Positions 1 through 7,304 of a stretch of DNA of 28,620 nt are shown in pieces (the stretch's first letter is position 1; every line of letters begins with the position of its first letter). Origin of the DNA: a virus; IMG/VR virus record IMGVR_UViG_3300025483_000052, positions 1-28,620 of that record, one strand, 5' to 3'. A program made the translations under genes and the position numbers. The notes under the pieces were generated by a model. The model ran no database searches and was not told the DNA's origin. It was given only the letters and a program-made list of their open reading frames with translations.

Positions 1-2654
1 TTCCAGACGCTGACGCAACAACTTCTGGTTTCGCTCTTGTAAGTAATGCGGGTGGTGTACTCAGTTGGGCAGCAGCAGGCGCTACAACTACAAGCGATAC
101 ATCAACAAACGCTAACGAACTGATTTACTTTGGTGATACCACTAGTGGTGCTGTCACAGCAGTACATCATGATGCAGGCTTGACATATAACCCAAGCACT
201 GGTACATTGACAAGTGACGCATTTGCTGGTGTTGCATCCTCTGCTACAACTGCTGTAACTCTTACAGGTCTCACTTCAACAGTTACAGAACTGAACAAAG
301 TTGACGGTGGTACTGCTGCATCTTCAATCACTGCTGCTGGCGCAGATAGAGTTGTTTACAACGATGCTGGTGTAATGAAGCAAGTTGCTCTAACAACGCT
401 TGACACATACTTTAGCGGTACAACAAAGACATTAACGAATAAGACGCTTACGTCGCCAACACTTAATACTCCATCGATTGGTACAAGTTTTACATTTGAT
501 AGTATTACTGTTGCTGGCATTCAAACAAGCGCTGAGTCTTTCGTTGATAATGATACATCACTGATGACTTCTGGTGCGATTAATGACCGTATAGCAGTAG
601 TAGCACAAGCAACAATCGATGCTGATAATTCTGTTATGCAACTCAACTCAGCCGCTACGAAATCTGCCGGTGACTTGACATTCAACGATAGCGTTGCTAT
701 GAATTTTGGTACTGACACTGACGCTGAAATCTATCACACTGGTTCACATCTATACGCTGATATCAACACTGGTTCTTTCTTTATTCGTGATGGCGCTGAT
801 AGTAATGCAACAATATTTTCATTTACACCATCAACTTCTGCTCTTTCAATCACAAACGCAGATGCTGCTGCTGCTGGACCAACTATAACATTAAGACATG
901 ATAGTGCATCTCCTGCTGCGTCTGATGAATTGGGCCAAATCTTTTTCCAGATGGACAATGCTGCTGGCGTAAATCATAGCTACGCATACATTGATGCTAG
1001 AGTTGTGGACCCAACAACTGATGGTGAAGACGGTAGTATATCACTTTACACAGTAGCAGCAGGTACTCTTAGAGAGACTATTAAAGCAGATTCCGGTGTT
1101 GCAACACTATATCATAATGGTAGTGCTAAACTCGCTACTGCTTCTGGTGGTGTGACAATTACAGGCACGGCAACAGCAACAACCTTCTCTGGTTCTGGCG
1201 CTTCTTTGACTGCTCTTCCAGCAGCAAGTTTAACGGGCACTATTGCTGACGATAGACTACCTGCTTCAATCTCATCTGACATTACTGGAACTGCTGCGAA
1301 AGTAACAGTTACAAATAGCGCTACAAACACGAATTTTCCGGTGGTCTTTCACAATGAATCGAATGGTTTGCTAGATGACACTGGTGCATTAAGATATAAT
1401 CCAAGCACGGGTACATTACTTGTTCCAAATCTTACTGTAGCAGGAACAACCACACAAGTTGATACTGTTACAATGAATGCGGCAAATGCCATAGTGTTTG
1501 AAGGTGCGACTCCTGATAACTTCGAAACAACATTAACCATTACAGACCCAACAGCAGATAGAACAATTACTTTACCAAACGTATCGGGTACTGTTGCTCT
1601 AACGTCTAGCGACATTACAGGCAATGCTGCTACTGCTACTACACTTGCGACTGCCAGAACAATTGGTGGCGTATCCTTTAACGGTGGTGCTAATATTAAT
1701 CTACCGGGTGTAAATACTGCTGGTAACCAAAACACCTCTGGTTCTGCTGCAACTCTAACTACTGCCAGAACTATCGGTGGAACTTCGTTTGATGGTAGCG
1801 CTAACATTGCAGTCGCACTTGCTGCTACTGCTACTAAACTTGCAACAACAAGAGCAATTCAAGTAAGTGGTGCTGTAACTGGTACTGCAAACTTTGATGG
1901 TAGTGGTGCAATTAATATCGTTACTACTGCTACTTCTGACCCAACAATCACACTTGGTGGGGATTTGTCAGGCAGTGCAACATTAACAAATCTTGGTAAT
2001 GCCACATTAACAGCAACAATTGCCGCAACTTCTGTTGAAACTAGTATGATTGCTGCTGATGCTATTACTGGTGCTAAGATTGCTGATAACGCAATTAACT
2101 CAGAACACTATGTAGATGCCAGCATTGATAATGAACATATTGCTGCTGATGCTATTACTGGTGCTAAGATTGCTGATGATGCAATTAACTCTGAACACTA
2201 TGTAGATGCTTCTATTGATACTGTGCATATAAGTGATGATGCGGTGACCAACGCTAAAATTGGTAATTCGGCTGTAGGCGCTGATCAGCTCGCTTCTAAT
2301 GCGGTAACCAACGCTAAAATTGGTAGTGATGCAGTAACTGGTGCTAAGATTGCTGATGATACAATTAACTCAGAACATTATGCTGCTGGTAGTGTTGACG
2401 CAGAACATTTAAACGTTACAGGCAACGGTACAACCTCACAGTTTTTGAGGTCTGATGGTGACGGTTCGTTTACTTGGGCTGTACCAGCAGGTGTTACAGC
2501 CGTAACAATCAATAAGACAGCGACGGGACAAAGCTCATACTCTGTTTATGATGTGTCTTTAACAGGTTCTATTTCTGGTAGTACTATAACCTTGAATCTT
2601 ACTGTTGATCATTTTGCGGATACTGGTGGCGACGGTGATGGTGATGGTCCATAA
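1..2654 (+). CDS. Tail fibre / receptor-binding fibre protein, 5' end outside window
   Basis: The frame is open from base 3 with no stop, so at least 883 residues are visible and the true start lies left of the window. A TTG at 180 is in frame but has the same low-complexity fibre sequence before it and is not a credible start. The protein is rich in Thr, Ala, Gly and Ser. Its fibre-type repeats include YNPSTGTL (twice), TARTIGG-SF-G-ANI (twice) and, near the end, tandem 30-residue DAITGAKIAD-AINSEHY units. The C-terminus is a short beta-rich tip ending in Asp-Gly repeats. Its place upstream of gene 13 matches the fibre and baseplate-appendage region of T4-like phages. The expected role is a trimeric fibre for host attachment; the receptor is unknown. 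The module around LTNKTLTSP and TSAESF-DNDTSLMTS is shared with the 1929-residue fibre downstream. Confidence 0.85.
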   Translation, partial: PDADATTSGFALVSNAGGVLSWAAAGATTTSDTSTNANELIYFGDTTSGAVTAVHHDAGLTYNPSTGTLTSDAFAGVASSATTAVTLTGLTSTVTELNKVDGGTAASSITAAGADRVVYNDAGVMKQVALTTLDTYFSGTTKTLTNKTLTSPTLNTPSIGTSFTFDSITVAGIQTSAESFVDNDTSLMTSGAINDRIAVVAQATIDADNSVMQLNSAATKSAGDLTFNDSVAMNFGTDTDAEIYHTGSHLYADINTGSFFIRDGADSNATIFSFTPSTSALSITNADAAAAGPTITLRHDSASPAASDELGQIFFQMDNAAGVNHSYAYIDARVVDPTTDGEDGSISLYTVAAGTLRETIKADSGVATLYHNGSAKLATASGGVTITGTATATTFSGSGASLTALPAASLTGTIADDRLPASISSDITGTAAKVTVTNSATNTNFPVVFHNESNGLLDDTGALRYNPSTGTLLVPNLTVAGTTTQVDTVTMNAANAIVFEGATPDNFETTLTITDPTADRTITLPNVSGTVALTSSDITGNAATATTLATARTIGGVSFNGGANINLPGVNTAGNQNTSGSAATLTTARTIGGTSFDGSANIAVALAATATKLATTRAIQVSGAVTGTANFDGSGAINIVTTATSDPTITLGGDLSGSATLTNLGNATLTATIAATSVETSMIAADAITGAKIADNAINSEHYVDASIDNEHIAADAITGAKIADDAINSEHYVDASIDTVHISDDAVTNAKIGNSAVGADQLASNAVTNAKIGSDAVTGAKIADDTINSEHYAAGSVDAEHLNVTGNGTTSQFLRSDGDGSFTWAVPAGVTAVTINKTATGQSSYSVYDVSLTGSISGSTITLNLTVDHFADTGGDGDGDGP
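2049..2228 (+). repeat. Tandem 90-bp coding repeat in fibre gene
   Basis: Two nearly identical 90-base units start at 2049 and 2139. Each encodes 30 residues of the form IAADAITGAKIAD-AINSEHY followed by a variable Asp-rich stretch. A third, degenerate partial copy begins near 2331 (AVTGAKIADDTINSEHY). They are in frame, so they are part of the fibre shaft rather than a separate element. Confidence 0.85.
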
Positions 2655-2668
2655 TAAAGGAGTATAAA

Positions 2669-3001
2669 ATGGTAGAAGTAGTTCGTGCAAACATCACAAT
2701 CAATCAGTTTCGTGCAAAAGAAGAAGGCGCTCTTGGTAAGGTTGTCAAGTTTGTAGAGTGGACATATGATTGGACACACAGTGATTATCCGGGCGCAACA
2801 GTAGAAAGTATGTTTGTTACTGCTCTTCCAGAAGCAAGTGCTGATGGTTTTGTAGCGTTTGATGATATTACAAGAGATGTTCTTATTGATTGGGCTTTGT
2901 CAGTAGAGAGTGCGACTTTAGATAAAATCGAACCTCACGCTATGGCACAACTTCCTCAAGAGTATGCTCTGTCTCAAACAACAGTTTATCATATCGGATA
3001 A
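2669..3001 (+). CDS. Small hypothetical protein of the fibre module (110 aa)
   Basis: I do not recognise a defined function. The ATG at 2669 follows AAAGGAG at good spacing, 14 bases after the fibre stop, so it is probably co-translated in the same late transcript. The protein is mixed alpha/beta with no signal peptide or membrane segment. It has a Trp-rich stretch early on (VEWTYDWTHSDYPG) and a C-terminal half rich in acidic residues. Small proteins of this size behind fibre genes in T4-like phages can be fibre chaperones or small virion proteins. That is inference from position only. A different reading is a non-structural accessory protein. Confidence 0.7.
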   Translation: MVEVVRANITINQFRAKEEGALGKVVKFVEWTYDWTHSDYPGATVESMFVTALPEASADGFVAFDDITRDVLIDWALSVESATLDKIEPHAMAQLPQEYALSQTTVYHIG

Positions 3002-3006
3002 CAACA

Positions 3007-3534
3007 ATGGCAGTCACAACATACGCAGCATCTGGACAACTTTCTCTTAGCGCATTTAGAACAACAGTTGTAGGCGCTAGTGATTCTGTTTCTATGAGCA
3101 AACTTGTTGATAGAGGCGCATCTACAAGCACCACAACAACTGATATATTTTATTTTGGTACAAATGTTCCGTGGAACGAGTCTGGAACAGTCGGTACTAA
3201 TCTTAGTATTCCAAACAGAACAACGAGCGATCCTACTCCCGCAGTAGCTATTAGTGACTTTCACGGAGCTATTCCGTGGTTCTGGACATTTAGACATAAT
3301 CAGTGGGCTTATGGTAAGTATCAATCAGGTTATGAATACGATGATGCCTCCAAAGGTTACGTCTCGACTTACGGCACAAAACTAACGTGGGACAATGTGC
3401 TTGTGCATACTTTAACCACAAGTTTTCCGGCTTCAATAACCACAGGCGGATACACATACTATAGAGGTCAATATACTGGTACTTCTCAAGCAACTTTAGG
3501 TAGCTCTGGCATTTATAGAATTGGGAGAGATTGA
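3007..3534 (+). CDS. Putative virion structural protein (175 aa)
   Basis: The ATG at 3007 comes 5 bases after the previous stop and has no clear Shine-Dalgarno sequence, so translation is probably coupled to the upstream gene. The N-terminus contains ASGQLSLSAFR and a later segment reads AVAISDFHGA. This pair of 'x-LSLS-F' and 'ISDF-GA' motifs is familiar to me from small virion and fibre-associated proteins of marine phages, but I cannot name a family. The C-terminal half is rich in Tyr and Trp and looks like a beta-rich globular tip. It lies between fibre genes, so a tail-appendage role is likely but unproven. Confidence 0.65.
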   Translation: MAVTTYAASGQLSLSAFRTTVVGASDSVSMSKLVDRGASTSTTTTDIFYFGTNVPWNESGTVGTNLSIPNRTTSDPTPAVAISDFHGAIPWFWTFRHNQWAYGKYQSGYEYDDASKGYVSTYGTKLTWDNVLVHTLTTSFPASITTGGYTYYRGQYTGTSQATLGSSGIYRIGRD

Positions 3535-3536
3535 TA

Positions 3537-4157
3537 ATGACTATTGAATATAGAGACCCTATTGATGGCGAAGAGATGGGAAATCTGTCTCAAGCAGAAA
3601 CAGATGAGATGGGTAAGATTTTATATGATGTGAGAAAACACAATTTAGCAGGCAAAATTGTAGCGGGTAATCGAAAACATCATACAGAGGAAGCTGCTAG
3701 TGTTGCTTGCAAATCAATTACTAAGTTAGACGATGTTTTTCTTATTCGTGCCTTTGATGGCGACAAATGTGTAGGCTTTAGATTTATTAAACCCGCTAAG
3801 TATTCTTCTCTTGCTACACCTAGAAACTCAGAAGAAGAAGCCAAGTATGGTCACATTAGAGATTGGTGGTTAAGTCAGGGATTGAAGATTTCAGAAGGTC
3901 TTGCTCCGGGTCTTTTTGCTGCTCATAAAGATTATGCTGGTCAGGGTATTGCCTCTACAGTTAGAAATCTTTGTAATGTAGAATCTAAAAGAAGAGGGTA
4001 TGTCTGGATTGCTGGGCATGACATTGAAGATAAAAGTCGGTGGGACTGGACAATGCACTACTATGAAAAGAACGGTATCGTTCCTGTTTTTAGTGACATT
4101 GATTGTCCTAATGAACTGGGTGGATATGGAAAAATTTATTACTATAAATTAGTGTGA
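3537..4157 (+). CDS. GNAT-family N-acetyltransferase-like protein
   Basis: The ATG at 3537 (protein begins MTIEYRD) is preferred over an in-frame TTG at 3531 that overlaps the previous stop codon. A GGGAGAG Shine-Dalgarno sequence lies in the end of the upstream gene. The C-terminal half carries a GNAT motif A: DYAGQGIAS at residues 132-140, where the Q-G-x-A loop would bind the acetyl-CoA pyrophosphate, followed by a helix and by a beta-strand with GYVWIAGH. Near the end, HYYEKNGI matches the usual GNAT motif B region. The substrate is unknown. In a fibre cluster it might modify a fibre protein, a host surface component or a small metabolite, which is inference. The last ten codons have a second, diverged copy at 4733-4762. 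Confidence 0.72.
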   Translation: MTIEYRDPIDGEEMGNLSQAETDEMGKILYDVRKHNLAGKIVAGNRKHHTEEAASVACKSITKLDDVFLIRAFDGDKCVGFRFIKPAKYSSLATPRNSEEEAKYGHIRDWWLSQGLKISEGLAPGLFAAHKDYAGQGIASTVRNLCNVESKRRGYVWIAGHDIEDKSRWDWTMHYYEKNGIVPVFSDIDCPNELGGYGKIYYYKLV

Positions 4158-4181
4158 AAACAAACATTTGGAAAATAAAAT

Positions 4182-4730
4182 ATGACACTTGAATTTGAAA
4201 TTAAACCTATAGTCCTTATTGATTATCTAGTAACGAAGTTGCCAGATGTTGACAATGAAGCACTTGCACATCAAATAGAACTTTATAAGGGCAAAAAATT
4301 CTCTCACGATGAAAATGATGGCCATTACGAAGATAGTGATTTACCTAATAGCAAACCAATAAACGACTTTAAGGAAATTCTTTTATCTTCCTTAGCTTTT
4401 GTGACAAAGCAAAACGTGAAAATTTCTAGAACTTGGGGTCATGTAACAGTTCCGCACGATTCCACTGAATATCACAATCATCTGGAATATATAAACGGAA
4501 TGCCTAGTGGTAGAGATGATCCACTTTCTTGTATTTACTATTGCAAGATACCAGAAAATAGTGGAGACGTAACTTTTCGTGTGACGGCAGGGATTAGAGA
4601 ATACGCAGTAACAGAAAAAGCGGAAGTTGGTAAATTAATTGTTTTTCCAAGTGAAGTTTATCATATGACGGGAAAAAATGCGAGTAATGAAAATCGTATT
4701 TCCATCAATAGTAATTTTAAAATTATTTAA
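4182..4730 (+). CDS. 2OG-Fe(II) oxygenase-like protein (182 aa)
   Basis: The protein shows the layout of phage 2-oxoglutarate/Fe(II) dioxygenases. A His cluster YHNHLEY has H98 and H100 as likely first metal ligand(s). It is followed by the double-stranded beta-helix strand LSCIYYCKIPENSGDVTF, then GKLIVFPSEVYH with distal H161, and R172 in NRISINSNF as the likely 2-oxoglutarate carboxylate contact. Its length fits the small phage members of this superfamily. Such enzymes hydroxylate proteins, nucleic acids or small molecules, and the substrate here is unknown. A weak GGAAA lies before the start, with 24 bases between it and the acetyltransferase stop. The gene appears to have been placed between the acetyltransferase and a duplicate of that gene's 3' end, which suggests acquisition by recombination. 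Confidence 0.72.
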   Translation: MTLEFEIKPIVLIDYLVTKLPDVDNEALAHQIELYKGKKFSHDENDGHYEDSDLPNSKPINDFKEILLSSLAFVTKQNVKISRTWGHVTVPHDSTEYHNHLEYINGMPSGRDDPLSCIYYCKIPENSGDVTFRVTAGIREYAVTEKAEVGKLIVFPSEVYHMTGKNASNENRISINSNFKII

Positions 4731-4762
4731 TGGGAAAAATCTATCACTACAAACTTATATAA
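4730..4762 (+). pseudogene. Remnant 3' end of an acetyltransferase-type gene
   Basis: The bases spell MGKIYHYKLI and then TAA, starting on the last base of the oxygenase stop codon. The acetyltransferase gene ends in GKIYYYKLV and then TGA. Over the 30 bases from the Gly codon to the stop, 22 are identical. Three of the changed codons are synonymous and two are conservative or aromatic swaps (Y/H, V/I). This is best read as a leftover gene end from a recombination or duplication event rather than an expressed peptide. The TAA stop overlaps the late promoter at 4758. Confidence 0.6.
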
Positions 4763-4765
4763 ATA
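4758..4765 (+). promoter_or_regulatory. T4-type late promoter (-10 element)
   Basis: An exact TATAAATA lies 26 bases upstream of the ATG at 4792. T4 late transcription uses this octamer with the phage sigma factor gp55. It would drive the small-gene cluster 4792-5779. Confidence 0.8.
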
Positions 4766-4791
4766 CAAGAAAAGAAAAAGGTATGTAGAAT

Positions 4792-5121
4792 ATGGCTATC
4801 AAGTCTAACATTATCATAGACCAAGGGTCAGATTATACGGTGACTGTTGATTTGACAGACGCTAATGGTAATACTATGGTATTGTCTGGTTATAGTGGTC
4901 GGGCATCAATGAGAAAGAGTTTTACATCTACTACGAGCAAAGACTTCACAGTTTCTATAAATGGTTCTGCGGGTGAAGTTACTCTCTCAATGGACTCTGA
5001 TTATACTGCAAATATAGCAGCAGGCAGATATCTTTATGATGTTGAAGTTATATCTTCAGCAAATGTGGTCACAAGAGTTTTACAAGGTATTGCTACGATA
5101 TCACCAGAAATCACTAGGTAG
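4792..5121 (+). CDS. Putative beta-sandwich virion protein (109 aa)
   Basis: The start ATG follows AAAAAGG within the leader of the late promoter. The sequence is a single small all-beta domain: it opens MAIKSNIIIDQGSDYTVTVDL and later has LSGYSGRASMRKSF, GEVTLSMDSDYTANI and GRYLYDVEV. The pattern of alternating strands, 'D-QG-xYxVTVDLTD' and 'L-GYSG-A-MRK' resembles small phage baseplate or appendage proteins of the BppU N-terminal type. That is family-level recollection and not a firm match. It is followed at 5 bases by the next gene, so the two are likely made together and may interact. Confidence 0.65.
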   Translation: MAIKSNIIIDQGSDYTVTVDLTDANGNTMVLSGYSGRASMRKSFTSTTSKDFTVSINGSAGEVTLSMDSDYTANIAAGRYLYDVEVISSANVVTRVLQGIATISPEITR

Positions 5122-5126
5122 AAAAA

Positions 5127-5561
5127 ATGGCGATAACGGCTGTAGTTCAAACACCATCACAGATAGCTGCTGAAGTAAAGACGACTGGTCGGATTATTCC
5201 GTCAAGGGCTGTAATTTCAGCATCAACTCTTGCCAGCTTATCCGATGTGTCGCTTGTCACTACGACAGCGACTTCTGTAATGATGTACAACTCTGGCACT
5301 TCTACGTTTCAGTTGAAAGAGCATCCTTATCTAGATCACACACCGGGTGTTTTAACTGCTAACTCCGCTGTTCTAGTGGACGCTAATTCACATATTGATT
5401 ATGTTAGTACAACAAATTTTAGAATACAAAGTTCAGGTGGAAGCACGGCATATATCAATGAAATTGTAACAACCGTTGATGATTCTGCTAATACTGATCA
5501 ATTGGCAACAGCATCTGCTGTGAAAAACTACGTTGACAATCTTGACGGTGGCACATATTAA
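5127..5561 (+). CDS. Putative fibre-associated structural protein (144 aa)
   Basis: The ATG lies 5 bases after the previous stop, with AGG a few bases upstream. The composition (Ser, Thr, Val, Ala) and phrases such as MMYNSGTSTFQL and LATASAVKNYVDN resemble fibre shaft pieces. It lacks the long repeat arrays of true fibres, and at 144 residues it is short. It ends in DGGTY, the same five residues that end the 478-residue fibre encoded downstream. A role as a short fibre, collar or adaptor piece is inferred. Confidence 0.62.
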   Translation: MAITAVVQTPSQIAAEVKTTGRIIPSRAVISASTLASLSDVSLVTTTATSVMMYNSGTSTFQLKEHPYLDHTPGVLTANSAVLVDANSHIDYVSTTNFRIQSSGGSTAYINEIVTTVDDSANTDQLATASAVKNYVDNLDGGTY

Positions 5562-5575
5562 TTAAGGAATGTTTA

Positions 5576-5779
5576 ATGATGGATGAAAATTATGATACGT
5601 TGAAAATATTTTGCGATAAGCAAAAGGTTATGATTGCTGATTTGCTATCTAAAGTTCTAATGCTTGAGACTAAATTAGAAATTTTACAAGTATCGATGAA
5701 TAGCGCAGAAACTATAAATACTAATAACAATAAAAAAGAAAGTGATCCATCAATAAGATCACCGTTCAAGAACCGATAG
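5576..5779 (+). CDS. Small coiled-coil protein (67 aa)
   Basis: The start is ATG at 5576 or the adjacent ATG at 5579; TTAAGGAATG provides a Shine-Dalgarno sequence. Residues about 8-45 have a heptad-like spacing of Leu, Ile, Met and Val (LKIFCDKQKVMIADLLSKVL), consistent with a short coiled coil. The tail is polar and Asn/Lys-rich and ends RSPFKNR. No family is recognised. It could be an oligomerising fibre adaptor or chaperone. A late-promoter octamer for the next gene lies inside its 3' half. Confidence 0.6.
   Translation: MMDENYDTLKIFCDKQKVMIADLLSKVLMLETKLEILQVSMNSAETINTNNNKKESDPSIRSPFKNR
5713..5720 (+). promoter_or_regulatory. T4-type late promoter inside a coding region
   Basis: An exact TATAAATA lies inside the 67-residue gene, 68 bases upstream of the GTG start of the 478-residue fibre. 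The position suits that fibre, and the octamer encodes part of TINTN in the host reading frame. Confidence 0.65.
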
Positions 5780-5788
5780 GAGATCAAA

Positions 5789-7225
5789 GTGGCGTCAACT
5801 ATTCAAATTAAAAAAGGGTCTGGTGCGCCAGGAAGTCTCGCTTATGGTGAGTTGGCGGTAGACGCAGGCAATAAGATTCTTTATGTGGGCAACTCTACCA
5901 GTGGTGTCATTGAGATTTCAAGAAACACTATTGACGGCGTTGATATTACTGATGGTTCTAACACAGTAGCTATCAATGCTTCTAGTGGCACAGAGAATTA
6001 CACGCTTACTCTACCAGGCAATGATGGCGATAATACTCAGGTTCTAACTACAAATGGTAGTGGTGTTCTTTCTTGGACAACTCCTACCACTGGTACAATA
6101 ACTAAAACTGGCACTCCAGCAGATGGTCAGGTTTCTGTTTGGACAGGTGCTACAGAGTTAGAAGGCGATGCTGCTCTCACGTTCGCAACCGCCTCTGATA
6201 CACTGAATATTGGCGCATCAAATGATGGTACACTAACTATCGGTGGTGTTACAATCATCAACAATGCTGGCTCTGGTGCTGTTGCTCTTTCTGGTATCGA
6301 CTCTCTTGATGCTACGACTGAAGCGACGATTGAAGCTGCTATTGACACACTCTCAAATCTAACTTCGATTGGTACTATTGCTACTGGTGTTTGGGCTGCT
6401 ACAGACGTTGCTGTAGCCCACGGTGGTACGGGTGCTTCAAGTGCCGGAGATGCGAGAACAAATCTTGGTTTGGTGATTGGTACTGATGTTCAAGCATATG
6501 ATGCTGACCTTGCAGCTATTGCAGGCCTCACATCTGCTGCTAACAAGCTGCCATATTTCACGGGTTCTGGCGCTGCTGCTGTTGCTGATTTTACTGCTTT
6601 TGGTCGCTCAATTGTAGATGACGCTGACGCAGCGGCAGTAAGAACAACGATTGGTGTAGACGCTGCTGGCACTGATAACTCAACCGATGTGACTCTAGCC
6701 GGTTCACTAGATTATCTTACAATTTCCGGTCAAGAAATTACAAGAGGTGCTATCGTTCTTACAACTGACGTAAGCGGCACTCTTCCTGTAGGTAACGGTG
6801 GTACTGGAGCAACAACTTTAGGCGACAACCGAGTACTGACGGGTGCTGGCTCTTCTGCTATTTCCGCAGAAGCGAATATGACTTTTGATGGGTCTACATT
6901 AGCTGTTGCTGGTGATGTTAATATTACAGGCGACTTGAGTGTTGCTGGTAACACTACAATCACAGACACGACAACAATCTCTGTTGAAGATTCGATGCTC
7001 AAACTTGCGTCGAATAACACAGCTACGGACTCGGTTGATCTTGGGTTCTATGGTGTTTATAACGATAGTGGTGTCAAATATGCTGGCATCCTCAGAGATT
7101 CTTCTGATGGCACTGGCGTCTTTAAAGTTTGGGGTGGATTTACTTCTGAGCCAGGCGTAACAGCTAACTTTGCTCAAGGCGCTCTTGTTCAACTTGATGC
7201 TATTATCGACGGTGGAACGTACTAA
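5789..7225 (+). CDS. Tail fibre protein (478 aa)
   Basis: The start is GTG at 5789, chosen because AGGAGA lies 7 bases before it and the N-terminus then reads MASTIQIKKGSGAPGSLAYG. That matches the start of the 1929-residue fibre and of many phage fibres, which open with a short basic strand and a GEL/GEI turn. The body contains AHGGTGASS-AGDARTNLG, AYDADLAAIAGLTSA and NGGTGATTLGDNR, typical shaft repeats of phage fibres. The C-terminal part, about residues 395-470, includes SVEDSMLKLASNN and FYGVYNDSGVKYAGILRD, probably a globular tip. No S74 chaperone is present, and the protein ends DGGTY. It is probably a second, shorter host-recognition fibre. Confidence 0.82.
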   Translation: MASTIQIKKGSGAPGSLAYGELAVDAGNKILYVGNSTSGVIEISRNTIDGVDITDGSNTVAINASSGTENYTLTLPGNDGDNTQVLTTNGSGVLSWTTPTTGTITKTGTPADGQVSVWTGATELEGDAALTFATASDTLNIGASNDGTLTIGGVTIINNAGSGAVALSGIDSLDATTEATIEAAIDTLSNLTSIGTIATGVWAATDVAVAHGGTGASSAGDARTNLGLVIGTDVQAYDADLAAIAGLTSAANKLPYFTGSGAAAVADFTAFGRSIVDDADAAAVRTTIGVDAAGTDNSTDVTLAGSLDYLTISGQEITRGAIVLTTDVSGTLPVGNGGTGATTLGDNRVLTGAGSSAISAEANMTFDGSTLAVAGDVNITGDLSVAGNTTITDTTTISVEDSMLKLASNNTATDSVDLGFYGVYNDSGVKYAGILRDSSDGTGVFKVWGGFTSEPGVTANFAQGALVQLDAIIDGGTY

Positions 7226-7284
7226 TATATATTAGTAGATGTAAAAAATAGAGTGGGTGGGGATTATTCCTTTCATCTTCCTCT

Positions 7285-7296
7285 CCTTATATAAGG
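7285..7296. promoter_or_regulatory. 12-bp palindrome in leader of giant fibre gene
   Basis: CCTTATATAAGG is a perfect 12-base palindrome ending 8 bases before the ATG at 7305, and it overlaps the AAGGG Shine-Dalgarno sequence. It holds TATATAAG rather than the TATAAATA seen elsewhere, so it may be a degenerate late promoter, an operator or a small RNA hairpin that could affect ribosome access. The 79-base gap around it shows no clear terminator. Confidence 0.35.
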
Positions 7297-7304
7297 GATA
7301 AGAA

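Noticed and set aside
180-182. TTG as the start of the first fibre gene
   Set aside because: The same frame is open to the left edge and encodes similar fibre sequence, so the gene simply runs out of the window.
1349-1807. 152-residue open frame on the minus strand inside the first fibre gene, and similar ones in the other fibres
   Set aside because: They are hydrophobic Val/Ala/Pro-rich mirror translations of Thr/Ala/Gly repeats, with no ribosome site and full overlap with a clear gene.
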